Shown here in pieces: positions 23,995 to 35,299 of a stretch of 64,000 nucleotides of DNA; positions within the stretch are counted from its first letter, which is position 1; each line of letters starts with the position of its first letter. The notes under the pieces were generated by a model. That model saw only the letters and a list, made by a program, of their open reading frames with translations. It was not told the DNA's origin and made no database searches. The stretch is from Burhinus oedicnemus (taxonomy: Eukaryota; Chordata; Aves; Charadriiformes; Burhinidae): positions 667,912 through 731,911 of the forward strand of contig VFFE01009081.1 of assembly GCA_008921705.1 (NCBI GenBank), written 5' to 3'. The translations under genes and the position numbers were made by a program.

Positions 23995-24957
23995 TTACAG
24001 AATCAGAGAATCACAGAATCACAGAATGGTCAGGGTTGGAGGGAACCTTTGGAGATCATCAAGCCCAACCCCCCTGCCAGAGCAGGGTCACCCAGAGCAG
24101 GTCGCACAGGACGGCGTCCAGGAGGGTTTGGAATGTCTCCAGAGTCGGAGACTCCACCACCTCTCTGGGCAGCCTCTGCCAGTGCTCTGCCACCCTCAAA
24201 GGAAAGAAGTTCCTCCTCATGTTCAGATGGAACTTCCCATGTTCCAGTTTGTGCCCATTGCCCCTTGTCCTGTTGCTGGGCACCACTGAAAAGAGTCTGG
24301 CCCCGTCCTCTTGACATCTGCCCTTTAGATATTGATGAGCATTGATGAGATCCCTTCTCAGTCTTCTCTTCTCCAGGCTAAACAGACCCAGGTCTCTCAG
24401 CCTTTCCTCATAAGAGAGGTGCTCCAGTCCCCTGATCATCTTCCTAGCCCTCCGCTGGACTTTCTCCAGCAGTTCCCTGTCCTTGAACTGGGGAGCCCAG
24501 CACTGGACACAGTACTCCAGATGTGGCCTCACCAGGGCAGAGTGGAGGGGGAAGATGACCTCCCTCGACCTGCTGGCCACACTCTTTTTAATGCACCCCA
24601 GGAGACCTACCATTGGCCTTCTTGGCTACAAGGGCACATTGCTGGCTCATGGTCATCCTGTTGTCCACCAGGACTCCCAGGTCCCTCTCTGCAGAGCTGC
24701 TTTCCAGCAGGTCAGCCCCTAACCTGTACTGGTGCATGGGGTTATTCCCCCCCAGGTGCAGGACCCTACACTTGCCCTTGTTGAACTTCATGAGGTTCCT
24801 CTCCACCCAACTCTCCCGCCTATCCAGGTCTCGCTGAATGGCAGCACAGCCTTTAGTGTGTCAGCCACCCCTCCCAGTTTTGTGTCACCAGCTGATGGTA
24901 CACTCTATCCCTTCATCCAGGTCATGGATGAGTATGATGAACAAGACCGGACCCAAC
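23995..24957 (-). mobile_element. Longest CR1 LINE copy: ORF2 C-terminus plus 3' tail
   Basis: The plus strand begins with three to four inverted tail units (CAGAGAATCACAGAATCACAG). It then shows every block of the CR1 3' kilobase in reverse complement, through 'ctccaggctaaacagacc', 'ggagcccagcactggacac', 'ttcttggctacaagggcaca' and 'ccagttttgtgtcaccagc'. It stops abruptly at ACCCAAC (24957) without reaching the 5' part of ORF2, the ordinary 5' truncation of this LINE. CR1 moves by target-primed reverse transcription using the ORF2 endonuclease and reverse transcriptase. This copy lacks the endonuclease and most of the catalytic domain, so it cannot mobilise itself. Confidence 0.97.
24059..24806 (-). 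pseudogene. Broken CR1 ORF2 (reverse transcriptase C-terminal part)
   Basis: Two overlapping minus-strand frames, 24588-24806 and 24059-24613, encode successive parts of the CR1 ORF2 C-terminal region. The upstream one includes [13 protein letters not shown] and [12 protein letters not shown]. The downstream one includes [33 protein letters not shown] and [16 protein letters not shown], and ends at the natural ORF2 stop before the 3' tail. A shift of frame near 24590-24612 separates them. Upstream of 24806, around 24885-24900, a deletion of roughly 8 bases removes the catalytic FADD motif of the reverse transcriptase and shifts the frame again. The gene is therefore a non-functional remnant, not a host gene. 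Confidence 0.9.
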
Positions 24958-27900
24958 AGGAAGGTACCATTGAACTGGCACTTTCAACAGCTGCGCTCGT
25001 TTTGATGGCGACAAGCTGCAGACTGGATCTTCCCAGCCGGATCTGGCAGCTCTGCTCCCAGCAAGGCAAGGCTGGGGCCGTTCCCCACCCACCGCGCTGC
25101 TGCGATGGGACGTGCCCGCACGCGTGGAGAGCTTGGGGAGAAAGCAAATGCGGTATGCCTGTTAGCTGAGGATAGAATATTTCTTTGCCAAGTTTTAAAT
25201 CTTTTCCCGATTACATTGAGATGTATCAACCTATTTAGTGCAGACTGAACATGCTGCAAATTCCTATTATGCTGATATGTTGTTAGTTAGGAAAAAAAAT
25301 TACAGCTTGGGTTATTTTGCTAGATTTAAAAAATCATGCTGAATTGAAAAGTGTTTTTCCTGTAATTTAGAATCTAGACAGGAATAAAATGACGGCAAGT
25401 ATCGGCCCTGGATTACTGACACTCTGTGTTATACCAACGTGAGCAGAGCTGAATGCAAACTGCTCTGAATGTACTCATTTTAAAACAAAATCTGCAAATG
25501 AATAGCACAGGGAAAGAAAAGTTACAGTTCCAGGAGATGCTACCCGTGTAAGGGAATACTTTTTATTAAAACTTACTGACTATTGGATACTTTTATCTCA
25601 ATTTGTAAATTCTAGCAGTAGGACGTGACTCAGATGTGTGCTAAGCTTATAAATTAAGATGTGAAATCCAAAATATGTGCTACTTAGCGAACCTATTGCT
25701 TGCATAAACGTATCACGACAGGTATGCTTTGCTCCATTTATAAGTTACAATCACATTTCCAGTTTTGTAACTTGGAAAGCTGCAGGATGAAAATACCATA
25801 AGGTCTTCTGGGCTTATAAAAAACCACAAATGCAAAAGGAAGCCCAACAACTTTATTCGCTAAGATTTCTTGACAAATTCAATTAAACAAAAGTTTATAT
25901 TTTATTTATGATTAGGGTTTTTAATTCTCACAATATTGTGTCTGATTTTCTAAACAGTTACACTGTAAAAATTCATATTGTAACCTGAAAAACGACTTTT
26001 TCATAGATCTGGCACATCAAAGTTGTAGACAGTTCTTTTCTGGCATCAATGTAATGCTGATGAGAAAGAAATAAAAAATGGTCCCACTAAATTCAGTGTA
26101 TATGAGGTTACAACACATTTCCCTAGTAAGGTAAAGTACTTCCAAGGCTAAGAGTGATTTAATCAATTTGCTGGTCTTAAGGAATATCTACTCTACTAAA
26201 AAGACAATTACTGAAAATGTTGCCATCTTTGAATTGCATATGTTATTCATTTTAAAAATATACAAAGCAAAACTACAACCTGTGCGACACTCAGATCTGA
26301 GTAACTTTATTATAATCTAGATAAACTCGGTTAAAATCAATTGATTTGCAAAGAGACTGAAAAATTGCTAGAAGAATCACAACCGGTCTTTTTGAAACAT
26401 TTAACAAATAACATACCAGGAAAACTTTGCCAACAAATGTCCTGTAGAAAAGATATTGGATCTTCTGCATAAGAAAGATGAAAAAGTAGGTATTATTAAA
26501 TTAAATAATTATAAAGAAAAGAAAAAATTAAAAAAAAAAGACATCTCACAGTGACAGGAGAGGTGTTTTAGACCGTACAGACCTAACCTCTGTTTGAAAG
26601 CTTTCTGTGTTGATGAAATGTTACGCTATTCAGCCATGGCGAACCATTAGTTGGACCGCGGACTTGTTTTCCCCCAGCGCAAGGCAGGATTCCTGCAGCG
26701 CGGGCTCGGCTAGGAGGTTGTATTCACCCCGTTCCGCAAACCCTGGCACCAGCACAGCAGCCATGGGCGGCACAGGGCCGAAGACGGGGATGGTGGAACT
26801 CTGCCTGAGAACCCAGCCTGAAACGCAGCTATGCGTACACGGGGCTCAAAATCAAAGTCTCCCCAAAGGCTAGCCCTGCGTGCATTTTTTTGGAAGGCTG
26901 CTCTCCGTCTTCAGCCCGTGATATGGTAAGAATTCACCTTTGTGTCTGTACAAAAGAGACGTAAAACCATATTGTCCAAAAGGGGGAGCTCCCCAGCCTT
27001 CTGCACTGACCACTGCGACCCGTCTGAGTTTCACGCGCTCCTCCAAAAAAGCTACTTGACTTCAGCACAAAGCAGCTGCTACGTTCGCTCCAGGACCGCT
27101 CTGAGACTCGCGGCCCGAAGGTGAATGTGAAAAGCACATGCAACGTGAAAATTACAGTGCTTCTACCCATAGACCTTCAAAACCCTTTTCATCTTTGCTC
27201 TTCTAATTACCAAACCGTCTCTGAAAGTCTGTAGAAGAAAGAGGTCTGACAGAAAAATAACACACACTGATTGCTAACGATGCAGCTAATCAACAGTGGT
27301 TTTTAATTCTTGGCTTCAACAGTCCATTTTCTTTTTTTTCTTAATACGCAGACCAGCACAAGTTGTGTAGTCCCCTGTTTTTAAGCAGAACAACTTTTGT
27401 GCATAATTCTTTAAAACTTTCTTCCTTGACATCATTAGGCGAGTGCAATAATGAGTAACACTGAACCCACTATAAAGTCCAGTTTTGCAGAACTTTAATT
27501 TCTGCTAAGAAAAGCTGGATGGATATGAGAAAATTATAATTACATCTAGCATTCAAAATAGGTAAAATCCAGATTTGTGCAACCTCTGAAATGCCACTGT
27601 AATGATTACTGCCTTTCTGATGGAGGAAGAGCTGCATTAATTAAATTGAATTGGAGCCTTGTGGAGGTTTCCAATAACTTTTTAATTATAGCTTAATGCT
27701 GCTTTCTAGCCCTTGCAAAATTGAAATTTCTCTTGTAATGGCTGCATTCCATATTCAGGATTTCTTTTTTCCCCCAAGACACTCACAGAAAGCCGTGAAG
27801 CTGCAACCCATCAGCCGTGAATCGAGCAGGAAGAGTTTTGTGCCACGCAACATATTCCTGATTTCTTTCCAAAATGCAGACCTGCTAAGGAAATGTTCTT

Positions 27901-28225
27901 ACAACCTACTACAGACACCTACATCTGTGTGCCCAAGCTGGGAGGGCAGTCTCTGCTAGTTAATCGACGGAAAAGAGCATTTTCTGGAGAGCCAAAGCAT
28001 TTTCATGGGCTCCTGCCCTGCCAGAGGAGGAGGCTGCTCTCATTTCCTTCTCTTTGCCCTCTTCCTCGGGGCCGGAGACACGCAGCCTTGGAGGCAGGTC
28101 CCAGGAGGATGCAGGGCTGAGGAGAGCTGGCGAGGTCCAACGGCTCTGGATAAGCAATGGAGGGTGGGAGGAGAAGGATACACCCTGTGCTGGGAAGCAG
28201 CACTGGAAGTGCTCGTGGTCCCCTT
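24958..28225. other. AT-rich single-copy DNA; no gene recognised
   Basis: The stretch at 25180-26600 is strongly AT-rich with no repeat family. The patches at 26640-26880 and 26990-27120 are GC-richer and open on both strands. A likely non-coding conserved block at 27595-27705 is listed separately. Confidence 0.5.
27595..27705. promoter_or_regulatory. Homeodomain-motif-rich block, possible conserved non-coding element
   Basis: The block holds many TAAT/ATTA cores in about 110 bases, including GTAATGATTAC, GCATTAATTAAATTGAATTG, TTTTTAATTATAG and CTTAATGCTG. Dense palindromic TTAATTAA-type sequence with mixed GC flanks is typical of vertebrate developmental enhancers. Only an alignment could show conservation. 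Confidence 0.3.
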
Positions 28226-28228
28226 ACT

Positions 28229-28336
28229 GGGACTGGGGATGTCCCTCCTGATGCTGGGATTGGGGATGTCCTTCCTGATGCTGGGACTGGGGATGTCCTT
28301 CCCAATACTGGGAGTGGGGATGCCCTTCCTCCCCTT
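28229..28336. repeat. 27-bp minisatellite, four units
   Basis: Units starting with GGG at 28229, 28256, 28283 and 28310 share the pattern GGGACTGGGGATGTCC followed by TTCCTGATGCT. The first three are close copies and the fourth is more diverged. Because 27 is a multiple of three, the array is open in several frames, giving 9-residue peptide repeats on both strands (for example LGLGMSFLM on plus and GRTSPVPAS on minus). These explain the 122- and 135-codon frames here, which I do not regard as genes. Confidence 0.92.
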
Positions 28337-28339
28337 TGA

Positions 28340-31300
28340 GCAAAACCTTCACCACCTTTCTGGATTTTACTGAAGCAGTATGGTACGACTACGTTCAATC
28401 TCACACTCAAAAATCAATAATTTAGAATTCCCATAGTGCAAAGTATCTGCTCCCAGACTGAATGAATTAATCCTGATTATAATTACTAGGAACATCAAAT
28501 GAAATATTAATATGCAGGCGTTTTCATGTGAGTTCATATTTCCACTTTCAGTCCAGCAAGAGCGCACAAAGAGTGACATTTACAGAAGACAATATACAAT
28601 GTTCCATGGTAAAATTCTTGACGTGCAGAAACTTTCTCGGTCTAAAGGGTTATACTGACTGTAGTACGTCCTCACAATATAAGGCTTTAAGAGATATAAA
28701 AGATGACATTTCATTTTTGTTCTCTGGAACATTTCTGTTTGAATGGAATTCTTTCCTAAAGAAAGTATCAAAAAAGAGGAGTCTAGAATGACATTTCTAG
28801 CACTGCAAAGCTTTGATTCCAAATGCACAAATTCCAGCACGTGAGCTGTGCAGCCTGAGGACTTTGCGTGCTGATGGCAGCTGACAATCTGATTTCCAGC
28901 CAGACCTGGAAGAGACGAGGTAAATCATCACCGCCTTTGAAAATTATCTTTGTGCAAATTAATCTTTTTCTTTCAATTGGTCATACTGTTAGGGAGCAAT
29001 TTGGTGGGGAGAAATTATCAAACAATTTTAAAAGAGCGGCAAGTCTTTTCATATTATTAGCAGAAGCTGCAGAAAGTCAAGAAAAGCTGAATTACTCCTC
29101 GGATGCAGAAATGTAACACCTAAACCTGAACTCTCGTTCCAAGAAAGTCTCTGAGAGAAATCACCTGAATTCTGTTCTGAAGCCACCGTGGCAGAGACGA
29201 CAACAGCTGGGATTTATTCTGTGCTTCTGATACAAACTAGTAATTTATATTTACAACATTCCCGGCAGAATATTCAGCACCGTGGCGGGTTTAACAAGAC
29301 TCAGCAGCGGCGATGTGACGACCCGACCGATGCCAACTCAGATGCGTCTTGACGCCGGGGACTGGGAGGAGCCTCGCAAAGGTGCTGAATTAGGCAGCCA
29401 TGACCCTTCATCTTCAAAAGACTCTGAAATTAAAGGTGTCTGAACCAGGACGAAGCTATAAGCACCACTTCAGCAGCGGACTCCCTAACGCTGTTACGTG
29501 CCAGGCGTTTTATGAAACGGAATAGGACCACACAGAGCGCTGGAAGGGCCTGAGCACCGTCTCTTCTCTCTGGCTGACAGCCTGAAGTAATTAGTCGATT
29601 GTCTGTGCATTTCTACACAGCACAAGTAAATGGCTGTGACAAATAATTACAATTATTAGCAAAAAGAAAATAATTCTAATAAACAATACAATGCAGCAGG
29701 GATGTCCTTTCTGTGTTCATTAGCTTGGAACTAACAAAGCTCCGCTTCTGGGAGGATTACAGTGACAATCCTGTCCATTAACTGGCTGTTCCTCACTCCT
29801 GAGATCAAACATAAGACTAATTTATTATTCTTTAACTAAAATATTATCCAAAATTACGTACTGTGAAGTTGTTGGCTCCAAGAGCCGCTGGCGGGCAGAC
29901 ACTGCCGCACAAGGGAGGGGTAAGCGTCCCACACAGCCACACGCACGTTTTCTTTCCCTATTTCCTGAAAACCAAGGAATGCACTCTTTTATTTTTAAAC
30001 TTTTGACTCTGCACAATGGACACTTAACTGTCTTGTCATGGCAGAGTAAAACACCTCCTGTGCCCTTCTGATAGTGTGCAGCAGGGCAAGATCACCGAAT
30101 TAATCACCTCATTTGCAGCAAGTAATCGATAGTAATGAGTAAATGCTAAGAGAGGAAGGAACATTAATTTTATATCATGAGGCAACTCACCACAGGTATG
30201 CTGTTCTTAGAACAGGAATCACTGAAATACAACCTGATAAACTTTTTTATACAAAACAGTGGTGCATGTGTGAGAACGTAATACCTTTTTCCCCTACCAG
30301 TTATTTTTAAAAAATAATTCCTGCACAGAAAATCAACATTCTGCGTGGTCCAGAGCAAACCGTTTCCAGTCACCAGCTACTAAGCGCACGCCCCCTGGTC
30401 AGTTATGGTCCTGTTTTTTAAATTTACTGGCACACAGGCACAAAGCAAGACTACATATCAACAGAATGTCTTCACTTACGCTTGGTGGAGAAGAAGAAAG
30501 ACTTCCAGTTCTGGCTGGAAAATGCAATAAAAATAGGAGTATCAAAAATAGCCAAATACTCTTAAGCAGAGGAAAGGTGGGGAATCTGGCCTTGTCACCA
30601 AGAGGGAAACAAAAGAAAGCAGAGAAAAAGTCTTGCACTGTCCTTGTCAGCTGAAAGACAGGCTGTGCCTGCCAAGGTCCTGCCCCTGCTGCCACCACGG
30701 CACCATCCGCTGGCTCGGCTGCTTGGGGGGCAACGGGCATCGGCTAGTGCCAAGGGTCATCACCAGCCATCACCTTCCATGGGCGATGCTGGCCTGAGCA
30801 GGAGAGTGGCTTTGCCTGTGAGTTACACTCTTGTTCGCAAGCAATGCCCAGGACAAGCAAAAGTCTGACCCCCAACTGGGGACTGTGCATGCTGAAACAT
30901 CACTTTTCCATGGAAAGCAATGGAAATGGCTGAGCCTCTGATAATAAAGATGAAATAACTTCTTACAAGGCTGTTAGGCAACTTAAATCTACAAACTCCT
31001 GCTCTTTACACCAAGACTTCATGTTCTTAAAAGACTGGATATTAGGTCAATTCTAAATTTGCAATTCCCAGCCTCGGGTGCCGGGTCTGTCACCCGGCTG
31101 GACCCATGTCTCAATGTCCGCCCGTTACGCTGGCACACGGATTGGTGCAGTGACCACATTCTCAGAGAATTTCGACTCCTGTTCCACCTGTCCCAGCCCT
31201 GGGGGGACGGGCCCAGAGGACGTGGGGTCGAGGGTGGTTTTCACCAAACCTGGCTCAGAAGCACCTGCTTCACTACAGAGGTGAGGACACGCCATGGCGG

Positions 31301-33325
31301 AGTCGGGGCTCAGCATCCCGTTGCCATTATGTCACTGCAGAGGTGAGCAAGCAGGGTAAGGCGTTTGTCTAAAACTCTGTGTCGCTCAAAATACACATGA
31401 CATTGCTTGGGAACGTGGCACTGAGGACCCTGACTCATTTCTGCTCCCCAAAGGGACCCAAATTTAACCTCTCAGGAGGCTGATTTGCCCCGGCAGGAAA
31501 ACGATGAAGAAGGATTCAAATCTAAGTTTGAGTCCAATCTTATGGTCAATAATGCATTATTTATGTTTTAAATTAGTTTCTAATGTATGTCATTAGCATA
31601 ATTGCCCTGTGTCGGGGCCAGGTCTGAGCATGTTCTCTCACTGAAATTAAGCAAAAGCAATCACACCGAATTTACACGGCTGTTAATGACTTGCACACTG
31701 ATGTTTCCAGGATTCAGGGGTTTGTAGCAGTACAGCGCAGTGCTGAAGGAAATAACTGTGTTGACCTGTGCAGCCCCCGTGTAAACAGATGAAATTCTTA
31801 CAAATGTGGTGAACCTGGTTTCCCATCGCACCATTGCACTTACTAGTTTTGGGGTTGTTTTTCTCTTTGTCTGTTTTTTTTCCTGGAAAGAACAGTCTGA
31901 TAATAATATCTAAAGCAAATAATATCGAAACCCCTATTTTCCAACCAGCTTTTCTCTAAGCTTGCTTCCAGTGTCTCATACCCATACCTCTACCAGGACC
32001 TCGGCTATCATATTTTCATCACTTTTCTTTTAAAACCTAGCCTGTCACCATCACCTAGATTTCTGCCCATCCACCAACAATCTCTTTGTGTGTTTCCAAC
32101 TTTGAAACTAAAGGAATGTTCAGTGTAAAATCAAATCAGGCATTTTCTTTTGCAAAGACTTGTGCAAGTTCATCAGAAGCTTGTTTTTTTCAGTCTGCCC
32201 TTCTCCTTTTTGGAGGATTACTTCCCAAACCGAGAGATACATGCCATTCGTTGTACCTCTTGAAGGTGAGAATGACATTTCTAAAGGAATCATCTAAGAA
32301 CATAAAAAATCCAAAAGTCTTGTGCCTTCATAAGAAAGAACCTTCAGATAGTTTGGAACCATCAGATCTATCCAAATGCAGTACAAAGACAAAGGAAAAG
32401 GGTTTAGACACACTTTAAGAATAAAGGTATAAAAGATTAACTCGTTAAGCCTTTGTTAACTCTCACGAAGGGCTGACCCGGAGTCATCTCCTCTCCAGAA
32501 CCGAGTAACTCACAACATCAAAGGTCGTCACCGTTTCGATTGCCAGGCTGTTGGGATGGGGCGCTCTGGCCACAGGGACGCCTTTGTTCCCCGAGAAGAT
32601 ACCCGTAACGCTATAATTATGAATTCCAGAAGGAACAGCTATCATGAATCCAAGCTTTGCTCTCTGTTAACTAGACTCACGCAGTTTTTTTCTTGTTTCA
32701 GTGTAACACAAAAAAGACACATTTTCAATCAAGAGTAATTAATTTAAAAATGAGCAGTTTGAAACACTTAGTGCAGTATTTGACCACATCTAACATTGAA
32801 GGAAAGCCATTTAGCTAACTATACTAAAAACTAGTTGGGCATTTTTCATATTGCTTTGGATTAAATCTTTAGTTCCTCCATGTGATTTAATCTGAAATAC
32901 TTCAGTAACTATGTGGCTAACTAGGCAAATATTTCCAAACCAAAGAATGCATTCCACAACTATTCTGTGGTTATGCATGATCCATGAGCAAGCTGTAATA
33001 TTTGAAAACTTGCAGTTTATTCAGGTCTTCGGCATGGTGATTTAAACCCATGAATTGTAGATGAACCTTTCCATGTAAGCATGTAAAATGTTATTCATTA
33101 GTCATATATATTTCACCAAAATGACATCAGGTTTTATTTGATCAGGATCGGACGGCCTAATCCAAACACACCTTGCAAAATTATGGAAATCACGTTATGA
33201 CTTATGGGAGTATATTTTTGCACTTATATAATATTTTTCTTTCGGTATAGAAACAACAACAAAACATATCGACAGTGTTTTGGTCACGGTCCCAAACATT
33301 CACTTATCCAGAAAAGCAGAGCAAG
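28340..33325. other. Single-copy DNA, no gene recognised
   Basis: The stretch is mostly AT-rich with frequent stops. GC patches at 29310-29560, 30650-30800 and 31060-31320 have no splice-supported frames. TAAT-rich motifs occur at 29585-29700 (GACAAATAATTACAATTATT) and 31545-31610 (GTCATTAGCATAATTG) and could mark regulatory elements. Confidence 0.5.
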
Positions 33326-33329
33326 ACTT

Positions 33330-33560
33330 GAATCCACACCCGGCCTTTCCATGCCCTCGACGCAGTCTCGCTAGCCACGCGTGCCTTCACGAGCGCCTGA
33401 CCATCACGCTGCACAAGCCCTGCCCGCCACGCCGGCTCCGCTCCCGGGGCTGGTGCAGAGGCAGAGCGCGGGAAGGTGCTGCCCCAGGCTCTGCTGGTCC
33501 AGCGGCCGCTGCCTCCGGGTTCTGCTTCTGCAGTCCCACCGTCACCGGCCTGGGGCGTCT
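33330..33560. promoter_or_regulatory. CpG-rich patch
   Basis: About 22 CpGs were counted in roughly 230 bases, with high GC content (for example CACGCCGGCTCCGCTCCCGG). This meets common length and density thresholds for a small CpG island, but no transcript start or exon can be tied to it. Overlapping frames on both strands are compositional. Confidence 0.35.
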
Positions 33561-33564
33561 TAGA

Positions 33565-35248
33565 TGCCCCTCACTCCACTGAATAAATCCAATCCTTTTC
33601 TCTAGTCCGGGACTGAGTTTTATGGCCAATGGTGAAACTCAGCGGGGAGAGGCGTCAGGGAAAGATGGGCACCTGCTCGGAGGGCAGCGCTGGAGCAGCA
33701 GCTCCTCTAAGGCTCACTCACAGCCACGCCGAGACCCTGTACCTGTGCTGCTGCAAGCCACGACGGCCCGCATGGTCACGGTCTCCGTGGCAGGGCACAG
33801 ACCTCAACTGGCCAACACGAATTTCAGTTGGGAATCAAAACATCCCTTACAGCAGCCCTTTGTCTGCCTTTCCGAATACTGCGCCCTTTCCCCATCAACC
33901 TCGGTCCAGGTCCGTCTGATCCAGCGCGCTCTGTGCTCGCATGACAAAAATGTCACCCGCAGCAGGGGGTGTTACAGACCTTTCAGCATCCGCCTTTTAT
34001 TTCATGGCTGTCCGCATCCAAATGAATTGGATACTTCACTCCTGGTTTAAGGACGCCGCTTGGCTTGCTTCCAGAACTTTTAAAATTTGTACTACAGACT
34101 TTCAATGTAAGATGAACTGCTTTTTTATTATAAAAACTGTCAAATGTTTGAATTGCTACTCTGCATCCTATCATTTTTCATTTCCTCTAATCTATACCAA
34201 TCACTAAGCTTCCAATACTGCTGTCATGTTCGCTTTTTCCCTACATAACAACGACTTTATCCTGTAACAACTTCTCTTTGTAATGGAATAATTTTAAAAA
34301 AATAAATCCGGCGATACACATTTCTCATTACTTACAAATAAGCAACTTGCGAAAATGGTCCCAAACAGACACTCCAGTAATTTCAAATCACTTGCTAAAT
34401 ATAATTAGTAACCTCACCTCTTTTTCAAAAAACATCGGCATCACTTTACAATTCATTATGGGGACCACAGACAAACTGTCTTATAAATCCAGTATCAGCA
34501 AACAGGTCAGAAGAGCAGTGATTACCAGCAACTGGTGCAGGTTAGCGGAGCATCTCGGCCTGCTGAAGCGCCGTACCGGCGGTCAGGGCTCGCCACACCT
34601 CTGCAGCAACGCCAACAGCATTGCTCTGAGGAGCCGCTTTCTTCAGCTGCTTCGTGTTCACGCGATAAACCCAATTTTTCTCTCTTTTAAGGAATGGAAA
34701 TGGAAGACTGCGTGGCTTGGCTTCAGGTAAAAGCCAAATCTAGTGACTGTCAGACCTGCGTTTCTTCTTTCTGTGAACTGGCACAAATCTGACTGTGCAC
34801 AGATGTGGACCAAGGAAGAGCACGATCCTGCAAGCAGAAGAATTTGCAACAAAAATTAAGAGCTTTCTGAAACACAAAGAAATGCTGCAACTTTCCCAGT
34901 TTCCACAGAAACAGATTTTTTTTTCAGCATTCACATAAACTGACTGTAGAAATCCTTTCCACCCTGTTTCCTGACACAGCCAGGCGCAGGTGACTGTGCT
35001 AAACCCGTCTGCCCGTCTCTCCTGGTTACCTTTGAACCCGCTGGCCCGTTTCCATCAAATCCCACTGAAGGATGGGAGGTTCACCAAAGAGAGCTCCACG
35101 AAAATGAGGAAGGAGACCCTATCAATGCTTCCAAACTGCAAAAGGCAAGAGCGAGTCAACTGTCGCCATCTCCTTTGGACAGCCAGCCTCTACCTGCAAA
35201 CATGGTCAGGCTTCCCAAAAACTCAACACAGGCAGGCAGCTCCAGGCT
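33565..35248. other. Single-copy DNA, no gene recognised
   Basis: Plus-strand frames at 33622-34050 and 34347-34730 have no recognised domain or splice boundary support. Shorter alternative frames overlap them. Confidence 0.45.
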
Positions 35249-35296
35249 GGTCCCAGCATCTCCCGATCCCAGTATCTCCTGGTCCCAGCACCTCCT
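35249..35296. repeat. 16-bp tandem triplication
   Basis: Three consecutive 16-base units follow the pattern G(G/A)TCCCAG(C/T)A(T/C)CTCC(C/T). It is a small tandem repeat lying inside a compositional open frame. Confidence 0.85.
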
Positions 35297-35299
35297 CCC

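Noticed and set aside
24332..24784. 150-codon plus-strand open frame
   Set aside because: It is antisense to the CR1 ORF2 remnant; the repeat explains it.
28003..28410. Pro/Ser/Thr-rich 135-codon frame and its plus-strand counterpart
   Set aside because: The 27-bp minisatellite keeps all these frames open; no start or splice context.
33280..34050. Frames of 100-142 codons in the CpG-rich patch and beyond
   Set aside because: Open frames in several phases are expected at this GC content; no family or splice boundaries recognised.
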